From NCBI GenBank assembly GCA_027034965.1, contig JALVWL010000237.1:1-6385 (forward strand): 6,385 nucleotides of DNA. The letters run 5' to 3'. The stretch is from Candidatus Omnitrophota bacterium (lineage in GTDB: Bacteria; Omnitrophota; Gorgyraeia; S143-82). This document shows positions 1 to 5,406 of the stretch, in pieces. Within the stretch, counting starts at the first letter, position 1; the number at the start of each line of letters is the position of its first letter. The translations under genes and the position numbers were made by a program. Below the pieces are notes generated by a model. It worked only from the letters and a program-made list of their open reading frames with translations. It had not been told where the DNA came from and made no database searches.

Positions 1-90
1 GCAGAGGTCTCAGGGACCATAGAGAAGATATTGGTAGAAAATGCCCAACCCGTTGAATTTGGGCAGGTTTTATTCTTAATAAGGCCTTGA
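1..90 (+). CDS. accB: Biotin carboxyl carrier protein of acetyl-CoA carboxylase, C-terminal fragment
   Basis: The window opens inside a gene. The first frame reads 29 residues to a TGA at 88-90, including GTIEKILVENAQPVEFGQ and ending VLFLIRP. This matches the last two beta-strands of a biotinyl (lipoyl-like) domain, where BCCPs typically end with a 'GTV..ILVENGQPVEFGQ.LF.I' pattern. The biotinylated lysine (usual motif EAMKM) would lie just upstream, outside the window. AccB carries biotin, which AccC carboxylates; the carboxyl group is then passed to acetyl-CoA to give malonyl-CoA for fatty-acid synthesis. Direct adjacency to accC in the same orientation supports the call. Another biotinyl-domain protein is possible from so short a piece, but the accB-accC order makes AccB by far the likeliest. 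Confidence 0.85.
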   Translation, partial: AEVSGTIEKILVENAQPVEFGQVLFLIRP

Positions 91-102
91 GTGTTGGGGT
101 AG

Positions 103-142
103 AGAATGCTTGATTAGCAAGACGATAAAAAAGAAGCATTCT
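103..142. repeat. Perfect 9-bp inverted repeat in the accB-accC gap
   Basis: AGAATGCTT at 103-111 is the exact reverse complement of AAGCATTCT at 134-142, with a 22-base loop. It lies in the 91-bp gap between accB and accC and overlaps the intergenic repeat copy at 110-161. There is no T-run after the right arm, so it is not a normal intrinsic terminator. The stem is not preserved in the other two repeat copies, which argues against it being the conserved function of the element. It could be a local mRNA hairpin or a protein-binding dyad; role unknown. Confidence 0.5.
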
Positions 143-161
143 AATGCGTAATCTAGGATAA
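110..161 (+). repeat. Intergenic upstream element, copy A (before accC)
   Basis: This stretch aligns with 3012-3064 (about 39 of 53 positions by hand, one gap) and, from 124 on, with 4031-4068 (27 of 38, ungapped). The shared parts are TTGATTAGCA (copies A and B), a GAT, a purine-rich 13-14 base spacer, TCTRATGCRTA, and a RGGWTAA box. TCTAATGC begins at 140, 42 bases before the accC ATG, almost the same offset as in copy B (41). Same orientation relative to the downstream gene and location just upstream of a start suggest a promoter, leader or binding site, but no clear sigma-70 hexamer pair with good spacing was found. It could also be a short dispersed repeat. Confidence 0.65.
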
Positions 162-181
162 GTCTTATAAGGGAAGGAGTT

Positions 182-1549
182 ATGTTTTCTAGGATATTGA
201 TTGCAAACCGCGGGGAGATAGCGGTCCGAATAATCCGGGCCTGTAAGGAATTGGGTATCGCCACAGTGGCAGTATATTCTACTGCGGATGAGGATTGTCT
301 CCATGTATCCCTGGCCGATGATGCGATCTGCATAGGTCCTCCTGCTGGAAAGGATAGTTATCTCAATATTCCGGCCATAATGAGTGCGGCAGAGATCGCT
401 GATGTGGATGCAATCCATCCTGGCTACGGTTTCCTTGCTGAGAATGCCCATTTTGCAGAGGTCTGTGAATCCTGCAACATTGCATTTATCGGCCCTTCTC
501 CAGAGAATATTGTTAGTATGGGGGATAAGGTCAGGGCACGCGAACTGATGAAGCAGGCGGGGTTGCCTGTTATCCCTGGCAGTGAGGGAAAGATAGATAG
601 TGTTGACCAGGCAGTAGCCATTGCCAGGAAGGTTGGCTATCCGGTTATGATAAAGGCAGCTGCAGGCGGTGGGGGCAAGGGTATGCGGGTCTGCCATAAC
701 GATATGTCCCTTAAGTCTGCATTTACCACTGCCCAGAGGGAGGCAGAGGCTGCCTTTGGAGATGGAGGCCTTTATATAGAGAAGTTTATCGTTAATCCCA
801 GGCATATCGAGGTGCAGTTGTTGGCGGATAGATATGGGAATGTGGTCCACCTCTGGGAGAGGGATTGTTCTATACAGAGGAGACACCAGAAGCTCATAGA
901 GGAGGCCCCTTCGCCTGTACTTACCCAGAGACAGAGGGAAAGGTTGGGTGAATTGGCGGTGAGAGGGGCAAGGGCAGTAGGGTATTCCAATGTGGGGACA
1001 ATGGAGTTCTTGATGGACGAAAACGGGGATTTTTATTTCATAGAGATGAATACAAGGATACAGGTTGAGCATCCGGTCACAGAGATGATAACAGGGATTG
1101 ACCTGGTAAAGGAGCAGATCCTCATGGCGGCCGGTGAGAGATTGAGGTTTCGTCAAAGGGATGTGAAGATAAACGGCCACGCCATAGAGTGCAGGATAAA
1201 CGCAGAGGATTGGCAGAACAACTTTATGCCCTCTCCAGGGTTAATAGAGTATCTATATGTGCCGGGAGGCAGGGGCGTGCGGGTGGATACGCATATATAT
1301 GCAGGTTATTCTATCCCGCCGTTTTACGATTCCCTGCTGGCGAAGTTAATCAGTTTTGGAAAGGACAGACAGGAGGCCATTACTATTATGATGCGTGCCT
1401 TGGATGAGTTTGTCGTCTATCCCAACAAGACAGTGATAAACCTGCATCAGGAGATATTAGCGGATGCCTGTTTCCAGGCAGGAGATTTTTCTACCGCATA
1501 TATAGAGGAGAGATTCGAGGATCTGATTCAAAAAGGGGGTGGCAGATGA
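182..1549 (+). CDS. accC: Biotin carboxylase subunit of acetyl-CoA carboxylase
   Basis: Catalyses ATP- and bicarbonate-dependent carboxylation of biotin on AccB in the cytoplasm, the first half-reaction of malonyl-CoA synthesis. The 455 residues are close to E. coli AccC (449). The domain order is complete: N-terminal biotin-carboxylase domain (ANRGEIAVRIIRA near residues 8-20), ATP-grasp domain with glycine-rich loop KAAAGGGGKG (158-167), and C-terminal domain with GHAIECRINAED (332-343). Visible active-site residues, numbered nearly as in E. coli, are K116, K158, H208, C229, K237, E275, E288, N290, R292, Q294, V295, E296 and R338. The start at 182 is supported by AAGGAG a few bases upstream and by the family-typical N-terminus MFSRILIANRGE. 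The stop codon overlaps the next gene's start by 4 bp (ATGA), indicating translational coupling. The same fold occurs in pyruvate and propionyl-CoA carboxylases, but the size and the accB neighbour favour AccC. Confidence 0.97.
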   Translation: MFSRILIANRGEIAVRIIRACKELGIATVAVYSTADEDCLHVSLADDAICIGPPAGKDSYLNIPAIMSAAEIADVDAIHPGYGFLAENAHFAEVCESCNIAFIGPSPENIVSMGDKVRARELMKQAGLPVIPGSEGKIDSVDQAVAIARKVGYPVMIKAAAGGGGKGMRVCHNDMSLKSAFTTAQREAEAAFGDGGLYIEKFIVNPRHIEVQLLADRYGNVVHLWERDCSIQRRHQKLIEEAPSPVLTQRQRERLGELAVRGARAVGYSNVGTMEFLMDENGDFYFIEMNTRIQVEHPVTEMITGIDLVKEQILMAAGERLRFRQRDVKINGHAIECRINAEDWQNNFMPSPGLIEYLYVPGGRGVRVDTHIYAGYSIPPFYDSLLAKLISFGKDRQEAITIMMRALDEFVVYPNKTVINLHQEILADACFQAGDFSTAYIEERFEDLIQKGGGR

Positions 1550-2139
1550 GGATAGGGGCCTTGTTTGCAGTGTTGGTCTATACTATGCTGGCGATCTTTG
1601 TTGGGGTCTGGTTGATTGCTATTGGGGTTGGATATGTTGATGAAAGGATATTGCTTTACTTTGTACAATCCTTATATACACAGGAACATCTGTTCTATAC
1701 CCTTCTTTCGGGTATAGGGCTTATCTTTGTATCTTTTATCTTCTTCAATATGTCCTTTGGTGGCCCCAGGCGCAAAAAACAGGTCCTCTTTAGAAATTCC
1801 AGCGGCGAGGTAGCAATAAATCTCCATTCCCCTGTAGAGAATGTGGTCAAGGAAGTGGCCTCTCAGATAAAGGAGATAGTAGAGGTAAAACAGGATTCCT
1901 ATATGCTCAAGAAGCTCCTGGTGATTGAACTGCGGGTTGTGATGCGGCCGGGGGTGAAGATAAAGGAGATAAGCGAGGAGTTTCAGAATAGGATTATTGA
2001 GAGGATAAGAGAGGTTATAGGCATTGATATTCCCATAAAGGTAATTGTCAGGATCTCGAGGGTGACGGAGCCCAGGAAGAGGGATGTCGATGCCGAAGAT
2101 GAAAATGTCCCCATTCCGTTCAGGAATATGGATGTCTGA
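1546..2139 (+). CDS. AmaP-like membrane protein with Asp23/Gls24-type domain
   Basis: A 197-residue protein with two hydrophobic segments near the N-terminus (about 4-30 and 50-70), followed by a basic stretch (GGPRRKKQ, 72-79) that would place the remainder in the cytoplasm. The soluble part (about 87-172) has the pattern of the Asp23/Gls24 (DUF322) family: a GEVAINLHSPVENVVKEVA start, an alternating beta/helix middle, and a final beta-strand IPIKVIVRISRV. This layout matches AmaP, the membrane anchor of Asp23 in Gram-positive bacteria. The C-terminus is charged and acidic. The start codon sits inside the accC stop (4-bp overlap) with a purine-rich GGGGGTGG before it, so it is almost certainly co-translated with AccC. 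In Bacillus the Asp23-family gene yqhY lies next to accBC and has been tied to carboxylase activity; a similar role here is inference. No separate asp23 partner is in the window. Confidence 0.8.
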   Translation: MRIGALFAVLVYTMLAIFVGVWLIAIGVGYVDERILLYFVQSLYTQEHLFYTLLSGIGLIFVSFIFFNMSFGGPRRKKQVLFRNSSGEVAINLHSPVENVVKEVASQIKEIVEVKQDSYMLKKLLVIELRVVMRPGVKIKEISEEFQNRIIERIREVIGIDIPIKVIVRISRVTEPRKRDVDAEDENVPIPFRNMDV

Positions 2140-2189
2140 AAAAACTAAAGAGAGTTAGGCAATAGCCCGGAAATAAAGGAAAGGCGATT

Positions 2190-2759
2190 ATGGATCTAAC
2201 TGCGGCTATTGAGGAGAGTATCCGTGTAAAACAGGACTTCCTGGCACAAGGGGTCTCTGCCCTTGAGGCAGGGATTGATCTGCTCTGGGAGGTTGTTCGT
2301 CAGGGTGGGACGATCTTGATATGCGGCAATGGCGGCAGTGCCGCAGATGCCCAGCACTTTGCGGCAGAGCTTGTGGTCCGCTTTAAGCAGAATCGGGAGG
2401 CGATTCCCTGTATTGCCCTGACAACGGATACCTCTATATTGACTGCCTCGGCAAACGATTTTTCCTATGAAGGGGTCTTTGCCCGTCAGGTAGAGGCCCT
2501 AGGGAGGAAAGGCGATGCGCTTGTTGCGATTAGCACGTCTGGGACCTCCAAGAATGTAATCGCGGCCGTGGAGACGGCAAAGGAGAGGGGATTAAAGGTG
2601 GTTTCTCTTATTGGCGCAAAGCCTTCTCCTTTACAGGAGCTCAGCGATGTCTGTATAAAGGTGCCTTCCTCTACCACGGCGCGTATCCAAGAGGTGCACG
2701 AATTGTGCCTGCACATTATTGCCGAGGAGATAGAGGATAGATTTATTTTGGGAAACTAA
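2190..2759 (+). CDS. gmhA: Sedoheptulose-7-phosphate isomerase (phosphoheptose isomerase), SIS domain
   Basis: Converts sedoheptulose 7-phosphate to D-glycero-D-manno-heptose 7-phosphate, the first step of ADP-heptose synthesis for LPS inner core (or S-layer glycans). The 189 residues match the family's usual ~190. The SIS domain shows CGNGGSAADAQHFAAEL (45-61), the phosphate-binding ISTSGTSKN (114-122), and late motif TARIQEVHELCLHIIAEEIE. Probable zinc ligands H56, E60, Q167 and H175 have exactly the spacing of H61, E65, Q172 and H180 in E. coli GmhA, so the enzyme looks intact. DiaA is a related SIS protein but lacks this full zinc set. The ATG at 2190 follows AAAGGAAAGG. It lies 50 bp after the AmaP-like gene without a visible terminator and probably shares its transcript. 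The usual partners (hldE, gmhB) are absent here. Its TAA stop falls inside a 16-bp repeat unit (2753-2768). Confidence 0.93.
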   Translation: MDLTAAIEESIRVKQDFLAQGVSALEAGIDLLWEVVRQGGTILICGNGGSAADAQHFAAELVVRFKQNREAIPCIALTTDTSILTASANDFSYEGVFARQVEALGRKGDALVAISTSGTSKNVIAAVETAKERGLKVVSLIGAKPSPLQELSDVCIKVPSSTTARIQEVHELCLHIIAEEIEDRFILGN

Positions 2760-2827
2760 AAACCACAATGAAAATAACTAAAAACTCAAAGCTAAAAACT
2801 AAAAACCACAACTCAAAAGTAAAAACT
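2753..2827. repeat. A-rich degenerate repeats with a 16-bp exact direct repeat
   Basis: AAACTAAAAACCACAA occurs exactly at 2753-2768 and again at 2796-2811; between and after them are variants of AAAACTCAAA and ACTAAAAACT. The first copy includes the gmhA stop codon. Complementary words appear further on: AAAACCACA (2802-2810) against TGTGGTTTT (2953-2961), and ACTCAAAAGT (2811-2820) against ACTTTTGAGT (2977-2986). The two inverted pairs are not collinear, so they cannot all pair in one long hairpin. Best read as a dispersed low-complexity intergenic repeat present on both strands. Confidence 0.7.
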
Positions 2828-2950
2828 GATTTTAATTTAGACAGGAGAGATAGATTTACAGGGAGTAAGGTGTTGCGGAGGAACTGGGAACTTGGCCGAC
2901 GATAAAGGGCTAAGGGAAAAAGGGATAAAATAAAAAGATTTAAGTTTTAA

Positions 2951-2997
2951 GCTGTGGTTTTGAGATTTGAGATTTGACTTTTGAGTTTAATTTAGAT
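2951..2997 (+). repeat. 47-bp direct repeat, left copy (upstream of AlbA_2 gene)
   Basis: From GCTGTGG to TTTAGAT this segment aligns without gaps to 3987-4033, with 38 of 47 identical bases counted by hand. Its interior is made of TTTGAGAT / TTTGACTT words. It is followed directly by element copy B (3012-3064), so the two form one composite repeat of about 114 bp (2951-3064), against about 82 bp (3987-4068) for the right composite. The length difference is accounted for by about 31 bases between the two GAT words in the left copy, plus one base. Confidence 0.75.
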
Positions 2998-3011
2998 AAG
3001 AAAAGAGATGG

Positions 3012-3064
3012 TTGATTAGCAGGGCGATGGAAGGTAGAGAATTCTAATGCATAATTTGGGTTAA
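3012..3064 (+). repeat. Intergenic upstream element, copy B (before AlbA_2 gene)
   Basis: Shares TTGATTAGCA, a GAT word, ATTCTAATGC, TAAT and the terminal GGGTTAA with copy A at 110-161. TCTAATGC starts at 3043, 41 bases before the ATG at 3084. The region between 3064 and the ATG contains only a weak ribosome-binding sequence (GAAGAG). Confidence 0.65.
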
Positions 3065-3083
3065 TAGCTAATTTGAAGAGAAT

Positions 3084-3932
3084 ATGCCAGAACATCAGAA
3101 TATAGAATATAAAGAAAATTGGCGAGATGAATATCTAAAATGGGTATGTGGTTTTGCCAATGCCAATGGAGGTAAGATTTACATTGGCAAGGATGATAAA
3201 GGCAAAGTTGTTGGAATAAAAGACTACAAGAAATTAATGGAGGATATACCTAATAAAATTCATGATATGTTAGGATTAATAGTTGATGTTAACCTTAAGA
3301 GAAAAGGCAAGGCCTATTTTATTGAAATTGTTGTGCCTTCATATTCTGTTCCTATTTCATACAAAGGGAAGTATTATTACCGCACAGGTAGTATCAAACG
3401 GGAATTAACAGGAAATTCTTTGAATGAATTTTTGCTTAAGAAAACCGGTAAAACATGGGATAATGCTTGTTTCCTTGGCGGATATATTGATGCATGGGGG
3501 AGGGGAATAGAGAAGATAGTGGATGCTTGCAAAAAGGAAGGCCTTCCTGACCCGGTATTTGACGATAGCAGAGGTTTTAGAGTTACATTATATTCAAACT
3601 GGTTTGTTGAAAAAAGTCATAATATAAGTAAAGCCCAAGCTGCCAAAACACAGCCAGAGTTAGAGTTAACCGAACAAGCAACCGAACAAGTAACAGAACA
3701 AGTATCCGAACAAGTTAAAAGACTGCTCTATACTATATCAAATAGAGAATACAGCACTCAAGAATTAATGATAAAACTTAATATTAAACATCGTCCAACG
3801 TTTCTTTATAATTATTTGAAACCTGCTTTAGAAAGAGATTTGGTTGAAATGACTATTCCAGATAAACCAAAAAGCAGCAAACAACGTTATAGGTTAACGA
3901 ATAAAGGGAGAGTGTATCTTGAAAGGTTGTGA
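3084..3932 (+). CDS. AlbA_2 (Schlafen-like)/RecG-C-terminal-type protein with apparent internal deletion
   Basis: A 282-residue protein. Residues 1-125 form a typical AlbA_2 domain: QNIEYKENWRDEYLKWVCGF, then FANANGGKIYIG (24-35), DDKGKVVGIKD, and YYYRTGSIKRELTG (97-110). In relatives I recall, this is followed by roughly 200 residues leading into an HATPase_c_4 / 'RecG C-terminal' region. Here TGKTWD (121-126) runs straight into NACFLGGYIDAWGRGIEKI (127-145), which normally sits near the end of that region. A linker of four TEQV-like repeats (196-211) and a winged-helix tail (about 212-282, with VEMTIPDKPKSSKQRYRLTNKG) follow. Such proteins are usually regulators or nucleic-acid-associated factors of uncertain function; some belong to mobile or defence loci. 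The gene is markedly more AT-rich than its neighbours (17 G+C in 3721-3780 against 28 in 4921-4980) and uses more AAA/GAA codons, suggesting acquisition. The reading frame is intact, so the product may be a minimal protein or a decaying remnant. Confidence 0.85.
   Translation: MPEHQNIEYKENWRDEYLKWVCGFANANGGKIYIGKDDKGKVVGIKDYKKLMEDIPNKIHDMLGLIVDVNLKRKGKAYFIEIVVPSYSVPISYKGKYYYRTGSIKRELTGNSLNEFLLKKTGKTWDNACFLGGYIDAWGRGIEKIVDACKKEGLPDPVFDDSRGFRVTLYSNWFVEKSHNISKAQAAKTQPELELTEQATEQVTEQVSEQVKRLLYTISNREYSTQELMIKLNIKHRPTFLYNYLKPALERDLVEMTIPDKPKSSKQRYRLTNKGRVYLERL
3669..3716 (+). repeat. Four tandem 12-bp units coding the TEQ(V/A) linker
   Basis: Four consecutive units of the form ACC-GAA-CAA-GTA encode TEQA, TEQV, TEQV and SEQV (residues 196-211). 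GAACAAG is invariant in all four; changes fall in the flanking codons. The run joins the RecG-like piece to the winged helix. Similar TEQV or TPQV runs are common at this place in related proteins, and such units can expand or contract by slippage without breaking frame. Confidence 0.85.
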
Positions 3933-3986
3933 ATGCAATGCAGTAAAATTATCAGCATCTTCCCTTTTGCTTTGTAAGAGAGATCC

Positions 3987-4033
3987 GCTGTGGATTTGAC
4001 TTTTGAGATTTTAGATTTGAGTTATATTTGGAT
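3987..4033 (+). repeat. 47-bp direct repeat, right copy (downstream of AlbA_2 gene)
   Basis: Ungapped match (38/47) to 2951-2997 in the same orientation, starting at GCTGTGG and ending TTTGGAT. With its partner it brackets the AlbA_2-type gene at a spacing of 1036 bp. It overlaps the start of element copy C at its final GAT (4031-4033). The remaining spacer from 3933 to 3986 shows nothing recognisable, and no terminator is evident after the AlbA_2 gene. Confidence 0.75.
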
Positions 4034-4068
4034 GAAAGGGAAAAACTCTGATGCATAGTCCGGGATAA
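4031..4068 (+). repeat. Intergenic upstream element, copy C (before hom)
   Basis: GAT, a 13-base purine-rich spacer, TCTGATGCATA and GGGATAA align ungapped with 124-161 (27/38). It lacks the TTGATTAGCA half seen in copies A and B. The TCTGATGC word starts at 4047, 63 bases before the hom ATG, about 20 bases further than in the other two copies. A TATAAC word at 4081-4086 could be a -10 box, but no good -35 sits at the right distance. Confidence 0.6.
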
Positions 4069-4109
4069 ATGAGTTTAGTGTATAACTTGAATTTAGTAGA
4101 GGGGGAAAT

Positions 4110-5396
4110 ATGAAACGGGTCAGTGTTGGCGTTATTGGTTTTGGTACGATAGGTGCTGGCGTTGTAAAGATATTGCTTAAAAAACGTGGGTTGCTCAAGA
4201 AACGCAGCGGTATAGATATTCGCCTGGCAAGGGTTTGCGATAGGGATTTTTCAAGGGACAGGGGTATAGGCAAAATCCCTCGGGATCTGCAGGAAAAGGA
4301 TTGGAAGAGGCTCGTAAGCAGTCCGGATATAGATATTATAGTTGAATTGGTTGGTGGGGTGACGATTGCCAGGGATATAGTTTTATCTGCTCTAAAGAAT
4401 GGTAAGATAGTGGTTACGGCAAACAAGGCATTGCTTTCAGAATATGCAAGAGAGATATTCTCGGTTGGTATCCCTGAGGTCAATCTCTTCTTTGAAGCGG
4501 CTATCTGTGGGGCGATCCCAGTGGTCAAGGATATCCAGGAGGCCCTCATTGCGAATAAAATAAGGTCCCTTTACGGGATAGTAAATGGGACCTGCAACTA
4601 CATATTGAGCAAGATGTTTGCAGATACTCTTGAATTTGATCTGGTATTAAAGCAGGCCCAGGAGCTGGGCTATGCAGAGAAACAGCCCGGCCTTGATATA
4701 GATGGGATAGATTCTGCGCATAAGCTATCCCTTCTTTCTTTGCTTGCCTTTGGCAAGTATGTACACCCTGATGATATCCCTACCGAGGGGATAACGAATC
4801 TGGAGCTTATAGATCTGTTGTTTGCGGATGAGATGGGTTATAGTATAAAGTTGTTGGCGGTTGGGAACGATACAAGACAGGGGCTTGACCTGCGTGTGCA
4901 TCCTGCCCTTGTCCCTTATGAGCATATGCTTTCCTCAGTAGAAGGCGTGTTTAATGCCTTGTACCTGCAGACGGATGAAGCAGGGGATATGATGTTTTAT
5001 GGTCGAGGTGCTGGGCGCTTTCCAACGGCAAGCGCTGTCGTAAGCGATATAGTCGATGGGGCGAAGGTAATAGCCTCTTCAGAGGGAGCGAGGGCAAAAC
5101 AGGTCATAGACTTTTCCCCGCGCCTGGCCCAGGTAAGCTGCCGTTACTATGTGAGGTTTACGGTAGTAGACAGACCAGGTGTCCTGGCCAAGATATCAGG
5201 GATACTTGGCAGGAATAAGATAAGTATAGCCTCTGTTCAGCAGACGGAACGGGCAAGGGCAGGTACAAATACGGTTCCATTGATACTGATTACCCATGAG
5301 GCATTGGAAGAGAAGATGAAGAAGGCAATCTCTGAGATTGCGCGTTTGGATGTGGTGAAAAAAGAGCCGGTTGTTATCCGTATAGTGGATTTATAA
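4110..5396 (+). CDS. hom: Homoserine dehydrogenase with C-terminal ACT domain
   Basis: NAD(P)H-dependent reduction of L-aspartate 4-semialdehyde to L-homoserine, the branch point towards threonine and methionine. The 428 residues fit the ACT-containing monofunctional class. In order: Rossmann fold with VGVIGFGTIGAGVV (6-19), TANKALLS (103-110) with catalytic-region K106, the family signature GIVNGTCNYILSKM (156-169), and ELGYAEKQPGLDIDGIDSAHK (185-205) with E190, D196, D198 and K205 where catalytic and substrate-binding residues are expected. The segment after E190 reads KQPGLD where many homologues have ADPTLD; the acidic positions are kept. Residues about 346-422 form an ACT domain (VVDRPGVLAKISGILG), implying feedback control, probably by threonine. 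The start is set by AGAGGGGG upstream and by the nucleotide-binding strand beginning at residue 4. thrC follows after 10 bp. Confidence 0.97.
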   Translation: MKRVSVGVIGFGTIGAGVVKILLKKRGLLKKRSGIDIRLARVCDRDFSRDRGIGKIPRDLQEKDWKRLVSSPDIDIIVELVGGVTIARDIVLSALKNGKIVVTANKALLSEYAREIFSVGIPEVNLFFEAAICGAIPVVKDIQEALIANKIRSLYGIVNGTCNYILSKMFADTLEFDLVLKQAQELGYAEKQPGLDIDGIDSAHKLSLLSLLAFGKYVHPDDIPTEGITNLELIDLLFADEMGYSIKLLAVGNDTRQGLDLRVHPALVPYEHMLSSVEGVFNALYLQTDEAGDMMFYGRGAGRFPTASAVVSDIVDGAKVIASSEGARAKQVIDFSPRLAQVSCRYYVRFTVVDRPGVLAKISGILGRNKISIASVQQTERARAGTNTVPLILITHEALEEKMKKAISEIARLDVVKKEPVVIRIVDL

Positions 5397-5406
5397 GGGA
5401 GAGACT

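Larger units (their letters stand above)
2760..3083. other. 324-bp intergenic region built mostly from repeats
   Basis: No supportable gene lies here. In order: A-rich repeats on the plus strand (to 2827); a partial repeat tail GATTTTAATTTAGAC at 2828-2842 that matches 2983-2997 at 13 of 15 bases; a unique purine-rich patch of higher GC (about 2850-2935) that I cannot assign; T-rich repeats that use the complementary words (2941-2997); then the upstream element copy B ending about 20 bases before the next ATG. I found no tRNA-like fold, riboswitch signature or GC-rich hairpin followed by T-run. Confidence 0.75.

Noticed and set aside
76..333. 85-residue minus-strand open frame across the accB-accC gap
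   Set aside because: It is antisense to accC and the intergenic repeat. Its end (DYALECFFF) resembles the end of the frame opposite hom (DYASEFFPF) only because both read the same repeat backwards.
2140..2189. Terminator between the AmaP-like gene and gmhA
   Set aside because: Only a 3-bp GGC/GCC stem is visible and no T-run follows.
2802..2986. Long hairpin formed by the complementary A-rich and T-rich repeats
   Set aside because: The two matching words occur in an order that does not allow collinear pairing, and the arms are degenerate.
2753..2997. CRISPR array
   Set aside because: Repeats are low-complexity, irregularly spaced and in both orientations, with no constant-length spacers and no cas gene nearby.
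2974..3002. TTGACT as a -35 box for the AlbA_2 gene
   Set aside because: The same word occurs at 3996-4001, but no good -10 hexamer is found at 16-18 bases in either copy; the word belongs to the T-rich repeat composition.
4022..4549. 175-residue minus-strand open frame opposite the start of hom
   Set aside because: It is antisense to a clear homoserine dehydrogenase N-terminus, has no recognisable domain, and its C-terminal end simply reads through repeat copy C.
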